Assembly (NCBI RefSeq): GCF_008329965.1
Contig: NZ_CP036150.1
Coordinates: 248,001 to 312,000 of the forward strand
From: Oceanispirochaeta crateris
GTDB lineage: Bacteria > Spirochaetota > Spirochaetia > DSM-2461
Length of the DNA stretch: 64,000 nucleotides
Direction: 5' to 3'
Made by a program: the position numbers and the translations under genes. Below, piece by piece: positions 63,856 through 64,000 of the stretch (position 1 is the first letter of the stretch; each line of letters begins with the position of its first letter). Below the pieces are notes generated by a model. That model was not told the origin of the DNA. It made no database searches and worked only from the letters and a program-made list of their open reading frames with translations.

Positions 63856-64000
63856 CTAGTTTTTCAACATATTAAGAAGTTCTATCCTACTACCTGCTCC
63901 AGTCTTTTGATAGAGGTTGTAAATATGAGTCCGTACTGTTGCCGGAGAAATGAAAAGTTGTGCGGCAATTTCCTTGTTGGTAAGACCTTGTCCAATCATC
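63856..64000 (-). CDS. LuxR-type HTH regulator, C-terminal part (cut by window edge)
   Basis: The frame is open to the right edge, and the visible 47 residues are the recognition half of a LuxR/NarL helix-turn-helix: GLTNKEIAAQLFISPATVRTHI, then YQKTGAGSRIELLNML (in pieces). The N-terminal sensor or receiver domain is outside the window. It is upstream of and co-directional with the export/protease cassette, so it is a natural candidate for its regulator; 188 bases separate them. Inference only. Confidence 0.85.
   Translation of the reverse strand, partial: MIGQGLTNKEIAAQLFISPATVRTHIYNLYQKTGAGSRIELLNMLKN

Noticed and set aside
1-64000. tRNA, rRNA, CRISPR arrays, insertion sequences, prophage
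   Set aside because: Searched by eye for cloverleaf ends, regular spaced repeats, transposases and integrases; none found. A dedicated program could still find weak cases.

Overview
The window looks like chromosome of a free-living, double-membraned spirochaete (Spirochaetales-like). This is an inference from the mix of families: paired bactofilins with an M23 peptidase, a RicT/PSP1 protein next to a YaaR protein, Rho with a long disordered N-terminus, many signal-peptide and beta-barrel-like proteins, PAS-rich kinases and TPR proteins. I saw no rRNA, tRNA, CRISPR array or insertion sequence. Genes are dense, operons overlap by ATGA-type junctions, and several convergent pairs overlap tail to tail.

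Layout. 1-7.5 kb: end of an MFS transporter, an ECF S-component, a large hybrid histidine kinase, an RlmB-type rRNA methyltransferase, a PatB-type C-S lyase and an AEC transporter. 7.6-14.1 kb: leuA and leuB, a terminator, then a 1110-residue fusion of branched-chain 2-oxoacid dehydrogenase E1-alpha, E1-beta, a lipoyl domain and a complete KAS III (FabH), behind a promoter buried in a perfect inverted repeat. This is the most unusual gene here. It suggests direct priming of branched-chain fatty acid synthesis from 2-oxoacids. 14.1-24.3 kb: dus-tatD, M23 peptidase, bactofilin-yaaR, ricT, a 59-aa CxxC protein, rpsT, HU, a TPR-bactofilin-pncC operon, rho and rpmE.

24.3-34.6 kb: a galactokinase-like GHMP kinase with altered catalytic positions, surE, TPR and NHL/VWA envelope proteins, a YkgJ-type protein, then clpS-clpA-aat (a compact N-degron pathway) with an envelope protein that seems to start at CTG. 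34.6-47.6 kb: an N6-adenine methyltransferase coupled to a BrkB-family protein, an aldo/keto reductase, a PAS-HATPase sensor, dgt coupled to a SMUG-like uracil-DNA glycosylase, free methionine-R-sulfoxide reductase, asd, an acyl-CoA synthetase and a HisKA-REC protein without ATPase. 47.8-54.4 kb: umuDC behind an apparently leaderless promoter, a MATE exporter and a SWIM/SNF2 helicase.

54.4-64 kb: all on the minus strand and AT-richer by eye. Reading in transcription order there is a LuxR-type regulator (cut by the window edge), an outer-membrane-like protein, an MFS exporter, a MacB/FtsX-type permease and its ATPase, a membrane protein resembling DUF6920/DUF6544, a CPBP protease, an HExxH peptidase, a 23-codon nitroreductase-like remnant and a second CPBP protease. 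It reads as an accessory export and membrane-proteolysis cassette of unknown substrate.
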